This document shows positions 6,158 through 8,651 of a stretch of 8,651 nt of DNA, piece by piece (the stretch's first letter is position 1; the number at the start of each line of letters is the position of its first letter). The stretch is from assembly GCA_020027305.1 (NCBI GenBank), contig JAHRAM010000215.1, positions 1-8,651 of the forward strand, given 5' to 3'. The stretch comes from Acidimicrobiia bacterium (GTDB taxonomy: Bacteria; Actinomycetota; Acidimicrobiia; Acidimicrobiales; Hopanoidiivorantaceae). Below the pieces are notes generated by a model. It had not been told where the DNA came from. It was given only the letters and a program-made list of their open reading frames with translations, and made no database searches. Both the position numbers and the translations under genes were made by a program.

Positions 6158-7372
6158 TCAAGCCCTTTGTGTGGCAACCTTCTTTAGTTCGTTTGATAAG
6201 AATAATTTGTTGTATGAATTTCCGACCAAAGAAATGATGAGCGACAGGGCTAGATAAATCGCCATCATCATGAGGATTGATTGTGGGGCTGGGTTCTTAT
6301 TACCAACACCAATAACTAAAAGAAGGGCAGCGATGTCTGGGTATGCCACAGCGATTCCAAGCGAGGTGTTTTTCATCAGGTTTAGATATTGGCTAATGGT
6401 GGGCGGAATTGACACTCGAAAAGCCTGAGGCAATATGATAAACCGATATTTCTGAAATGCGTTAAGGGCATAGGCTGCTTCGCTTTGCCCTTTTGGTATT
6501 GACTGAATTGAGCCACGAACGATTTCTGCAATGTGAGATGCTGTGTAGGTGGCAAGCGCTAGGGTGAGGGAGAGGTATCCAGCAGAAGCTGCAAATCCAC
6601 CAATGAGCAGGCGCCCGTCTTGTGAAATAGAAGGCCAAGAAAATCTGTAGGGGGTGTCGGCGATAATAAATGCAACCATTGAAAAGACAATCAAGAATCC
6701 CAGCGACCAGAGCCATCTATGGTGGCTGGCTCCAGTTGCAATATGTTTAAAAGTGCGATATATAAATATGGCTATTGCCAAGATGGCGCCACCAAGTATC
6801 AGCCACCAGAAAAGCGCCACATTTCCATCTGAGGCAAGGCCAGGAAAAGCTATTCGGCGATTTGAAAACAGCAAAAAGTTTTCGTTGATAAATGGCAACT
6901 TTACAATGTATGACTTTGAAAATATTGGAAGTGGCCCGCTCACAAACAGGGCTGCTGAAAAGAAAATGATAATACAGAGCGGTGGGATGTTTCTAAATGT
7001 TTCTACAAAGATTGAAGCAGTTTTTGCCACCAGCCAGTTTGTAGATAGGCGAGCAATTCCAACTATGGTTCCAAGCACGGTGGCAATGGCTATTCCGATT
7101 AGCCCCGCTAGAACGGTGTTTTGAATTCCAATAAGAATTGCGCGCCAGAAAGGCAAGGTGGAATCAAATCCTTGATTGTCAGTTATAGCAAAATTGGTTG
7201 GCTCGGTGAGGAAGCCAAACCCAGTTGGCAGATTTTTGTTGTTTAGGTTGTTTGAGATGTTGTTGCCAAGATACCAAAATAGAAGCCCAACCAAGCCAAC
7301 AACTAGAACCTGTATTACAACCTTTAAGACGAACCATGGATTTTGCCCCCAGTTCCTTTGGCTGTCGCTCAT
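6158..7372 (-). CDS. aapQ: general L-amino-acid ABC transporter permease AapQ
   Basis: This 404-residue inner-membrane permease is about the usual AapQ length. Visible features are a first helix (14-35) and an extracytoplasmic segment with the family motif GFGFLTEPTNFAIT (51-64). The start of the permease domain follows (IGIQNTVLAG, 81-90), then GIARLSTNWLVAK (105-117) with VETFRNIPPL (123-132), and a central region with further helices (about 185-270). The core continues with IAEIVRGSIQSIPKGQ (281-296), then the EAA loop SEAAYALNAFQKYR (297-310), FIILPQAFRVSIPP (311-324), and SQYLNLMKNTSLGIAVAYPD (327-346). Position 304, normally the Gly of the EAA-G motif, is Asn. The gene starts at the ATG at 7372, only 8 nt after a strong hairpin, with no free Shine-Dalgarno sequence. 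It is followed closely by aapM. NTSL and YPD motifs distinguish it from AapM, so the Q/M assignment is firm. Confidence 0.94.
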   Translation of the reverse strand: MSDSQRNWGQNPWFVLKVVIQVLVVGLVGLLFWYLGNNISNNLNNKNLPTGFGFLTEPTNFAITDNQGFDSTLPFWRAILIGIQNTVLAGLIGIAIATVLGTIVGIARLSTNWLVAKTASIFVETFRNIPPLCIIIFFSAALFVSGPLPIFSKSYIVKLPFINENFLLFSNRRIAFPGLASDGNVALFWWLILGGAILAIAIFIYRTFKHIATGASHHRWLWSLGFLIVFSMVAFIIADTPYRFSWPSISQDGRLLIGGFAASAGYLSLTLALATYTASHIAEIVRGSIQSIPKGQSEAAYALNAFQKYRFIILPQAFRVSIPPTISQYLNLMKNTSLGIAVAYPDIAALLLVIGVGNKNPAPQSILMMMAIYLALSLIISLVGNSYNKLFLSNELKKVATQRA

Positions 7373-7380
7373 TTTGTTTT

Positions 7381-7410
7381 GTGCGACTCTGCCAAAAGGT
7401 AGAGCCGCAC
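7381..7410 (-). promoter_or_regulatory. intergenic stem-loop between aapJ and aapQ
   Basis: Arms 7381-7393 and 7398-7410 pair over 13 positions around a 4-nt loop (7394-7397). In the leftward transcript the pairs are GUGCGGCUCUACC with GGCAGAGUCGCAC, including one G-U wobble and one A-C mismatch, with loop UUUU. It is followed by AAAACAAA and the aapQ ATG, so there is no U-run and it is not a typical intrinsic terminator. Between binding-protein and permease genes such hairpins are known to stabilise the upstream mRNA or limit permease expression; that role here is inferred. Confidence 0.72.
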
Positions 7411-7454
7411 AATTATTTATTGTTTATTTACATATTTTTATTTATAAGTATTTA
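7411..7454 (-). other. very AT-rich spacer after aapJ
   Basis: The 44 bases between the aapJ stop codon and the hairpin are almost entirely A and T, dominated by TTTATT-like words on the plus strand. The transcript here should be unstructured. It is a plausible RNase entry region next to the hairpin, but nothing in it is a recognised site. Confidence 0.4.
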
Positions 7455-8594
7455 TTACCTATAAGGGGGCGTGTATAAAAGCCCGCCGTTAGTCCAAAGG
7501 TCGTTGTTAGAACCTTGAAGTGGAATTCCCAGTGGGGTAATGTGTCGGTTATAAATCTCTTCATAGTTGCCAACTTGTCTTATGACTTGAACGGCAAAGT
7601 CAGATGGAAGACCAATGCTAGGGTTAAAGTCGTTTCCATCAGAGTCTTTGCCCAAGAATCTTTGAATGCTGGGGTCATCTGAGTTTTGCATTGAGCTTAG
7701 GTTTGAAGATGTGATTCCAAATTCCCATGCAGCCACAGTTGACATAACTGCCCATCTCACGGCTTGTGCCAATTCATCGTTTCCATCAAGCACGGCAGGG
7801 CCAAGTGGTTCTTTTGAAATGACCTCGCCTAGGATTCTCTGGGTGGCGCCATTGTTGTTTTCAATGTCATTTTTGAAACCAGTTAGCTGGGAGACGTCAG
7901 AAGTCCAAGCCTCACATTGCCCCGCTTCATAGGCTGCCCTTAGCTGGGTGGTATCTGCAAATGATTGTGGGTTGTAAGGAATGTTTCTTTGAGAAAACAC
8001 TGATTCTAAATTGAGCTGGGTTGTGGTTCCAGATGCAACGCAGATGTCTGCATTTCTCAGGTCGGCAATTTCTCTTACACTTGAAGAGTCTGGCACCATT
8101 ATTCCTTGCCCATCATAAAATGTTGTGAATAAGAAGTCGGCTGATTCTTTTCCATCTCGAGTGGCTGTCCAGGTTGTGTTTCTAACCAGCACATCTATTT
8201 CACCAGATTGTAGTGCGGTGAAGCGGTCAGCTGTAGCGATAGGTTTGATTTCAACCTTGCTTGAGTCGCCAAATATGGCAGCAGCAATTACTCGGCAGAA
8301 GTCAGCATCAAACCCTTGAATGACTCCGTTGCTGTCGGCATTGGCAAAACCAGGTAAGGCATCTCTTGAGCCACACACGATTTGGCCGCGGTCTTTGATT
8401 TTTTGAAGGCTGTTGCTTGTGCTGTTAGTATTGCCACTATTGTCGCCATCGCCTGAAGAGCTGTCAGAACTGTGGTTGCAGGCAGCAGCAAAAAGGGCGA
8501 CTATTGCCAAGAGCGCCGCCGAAAATAGAATTTTGGTTCTTAGTTTTTTGGTTTTTGGTTTCTCGTTTTTTAGTTTCCTAGTTTTTAGTTTCAT
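7455..8594 (-). CDS. aapJ: general L-amino-acid ABC transporter, substrate-binding lipoprotein
   Basis: This 379-residue family 3 solute-binding protein captures L-amino acids outside the membrane and hands them to AapQ/AapM. The N-terminus has a very long basic n-region (2-21), a hydrophobic core (22-37), and a lipobox-like AAAC ending at Cys39, followed by a Ser/Asn/Gly/Asp-rich linker (to about 60). This indicates a lipid-anchored protein of a Gram-positive cell. The binding domain begins near LQKIKDRGQIVCG (63-75) and shows GFDADFCRVIAAAIFG (98-113), TADRFTALQSGEIDVLVRN (125-143) and LRAAYEAGQCEAWTSD. The C-terminus (IRQVGNYEEIYNRH, then LWTNGGLLYTPPYR) is diagnostic of the AapJ/BztA subgroup. 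The start is fixed by AAAGGAG five bases before the ATG. It is the first gene of the transporter block. Precise substrates cannot be read from sequence. Confidence 0.95.
   Translation of the reverse strand: MKLKTRKLKNEKPKTKKLRTKILFSAALLAIVALFAAACNHSSDSSSGDGDNSGNTNSTSNSLQKIKDRGQIVCGSRDALPGFANADSNGVIQGFDADFCRVIAAAIFGDSSKVEIKPIATADRFTALQSGEIDVLVRNTTWTATRDGKESADFLFTTFYDGQGIMVPDSSSVREIADLRNADICVASGTTTQLNLESVFSQRNIPYNPQSFADTTQLRAAYEAGQCEAWTSDVSQLTGFKNDIENNNGATQRILGEVISKEPLGPAVLDGNDELAQAVRWAVMSTVAAWEFGITSSNLSSMQNSDDPSIQRFLGKDSDGNDFNPSIGLPSDFAVQVIRQVGNYEEIYNRHITPLGIPLQGSNNDLWTNGGLLYTPPYR
8532..8591 (-). repeat. four 15-bp degenerate tandem repeats encoding the AapJ n-region
   Basis: Directly after the aapJ start codon the coding strand reads AAACTAAAAACTAGG, AAACTAAAAAACGAG, AAACCAAAAACCAAA and AAACTAAGAACCAAA. 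These encode KLKTR, KLKNE, KPKTK and KLRTK, so codons 2-21 consist entirely of four pentapeptide repeats. The array ends exactly where the hydrophobic signal core begins. Confidence 0.85.
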
Positions 8595-8599
8595 GTGAA

Positions 8600-8606
8600 C
8601 TCCTTT
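8600..8606 (-). promoter_or_regulatory. strong ribosome-binding site of aapJ
   Basis: AAAGGAG on the minus strand sits five bases (TTCAC) before the aapJ ATG, an ideal Shine-Dalgarno arrangement. It is the only canonical one in the five-gene block and settles the aapJ start. Confidence 0.85.
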
Positions 8607-8628
8607 TTTAAGTAATAGTCTTGTCTAA

Positions 8629-8634
8629 ATTTTA
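8629..8634 (-). promoter_or_regulatory. possible -10 box (TAAAAT) upstream of aapJ
   Basis: TAAAAT, one mismatch from TATAAT, lies about 35 bp upstream of the aapJ ATG. The matching -35 region would fall at or beyond the window edge, so the promoter cannot be confirmed. The surrounding sequence is AT-rich and such hexamers arise by chance. Confidence 0.28.
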
Positions 8635-8651
8635 CCTAATTTCAATACCTA

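Noticed and set aside
6151..6177. TTG at 6177 as the aapM start, overlapping aapQ by 20 bp
   Set aside because: GAAGG lies directly against the TTG with no spacing, and the ATG at 6150 lies 7 nt past the aapQ stop with AAAGGG upstream. The TTG remains possible.
7381..7410. Intrinsic terminator between aapJ and aapQ
   Set aside because: The stem is strong, but the transcript continues with AAAACAAA rather than a U-run, so it lacks the second half of an intrinsic terminator.
6654..7478. Rightward open frames of about 80 to 156 codons opposite aapQ and its upstream gap
   Set aside because: They overlap the conserved permease antisense, and the translations show no recognisable domain or convincing ribosome-binding site.

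Overview
The window looks like ordinary chromosomal DNA from a Gram-positive bacterium, and I lean towards a moderately low-GC actinobacterium. Three things point that way. The solute-binding protein is a lipoprotein rather than a soluble periplasmic protein. The valyl-tRNA synthetase is of the archaeal-like 'type 2' kind, which also occurs in some actinobacteria. By eye the base composition is somewhat AT-leaning. The taxonomic call is inference. No ribosomal RNA, tRNA, CRISPR array, insertion sequence or phage gene is visible.

Layout: positions 1-753 (+) hold the 3' part of an MscS-type mechanosensitive channel gene that begins outside the window. It converges on a block of five genes on the minus strand. 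In transcription order these are aapJ (8594-7455), aapQ (7372-6158), aapM (6150-4672), aapP (4602-3853) and valS (3795-808). All gaps are short: 54 bp between mscS and valS, 57 bp between valS and aapP, 69 bp between aapP and aapM, 7 bp between aapM and aapQ, and 82 bp between aapQ and aapJ. No stretch over 300 bp lacks a gene.

The four aap genes form a complete general L-amino-acid ABC importer of the AapJQMP / YhdWXYZ type: a lipid-anchored binding protein, two different permeases and one ATPase. valS follows the ATPase gene in the same direction with no recognisable terminator between them, so amino-acid uptake and valine charging may share transcripts.

The most interesting signals lie outside the standard domains. 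(1) A 13-bp stem with a UUUU loop fills much of the aapJ-aapQ gap and ends 8 nt before the aapQ ATG. It looks like a stoichiometry-setting or mRNA-protecting hairpin rather than a terminator. (2) The aapJ signal-peptide n-region is built from four 15-bp degenerate tandem repeats. (3) valS carries four hydrophilic in-frame insertions, two of them made of recent-looking tandem duplications (27 bp x2, 18 bp x2, 9 bp x2). (4) AapM is about 100 residues longer than typical relatives because of an extra hydrophobic block. (5) Only aapJ has a strong Shine-Dalgarno sequence; aapQ and aapP have A/C-rich leaders without one. I do not see a wholly new multi-gene system.
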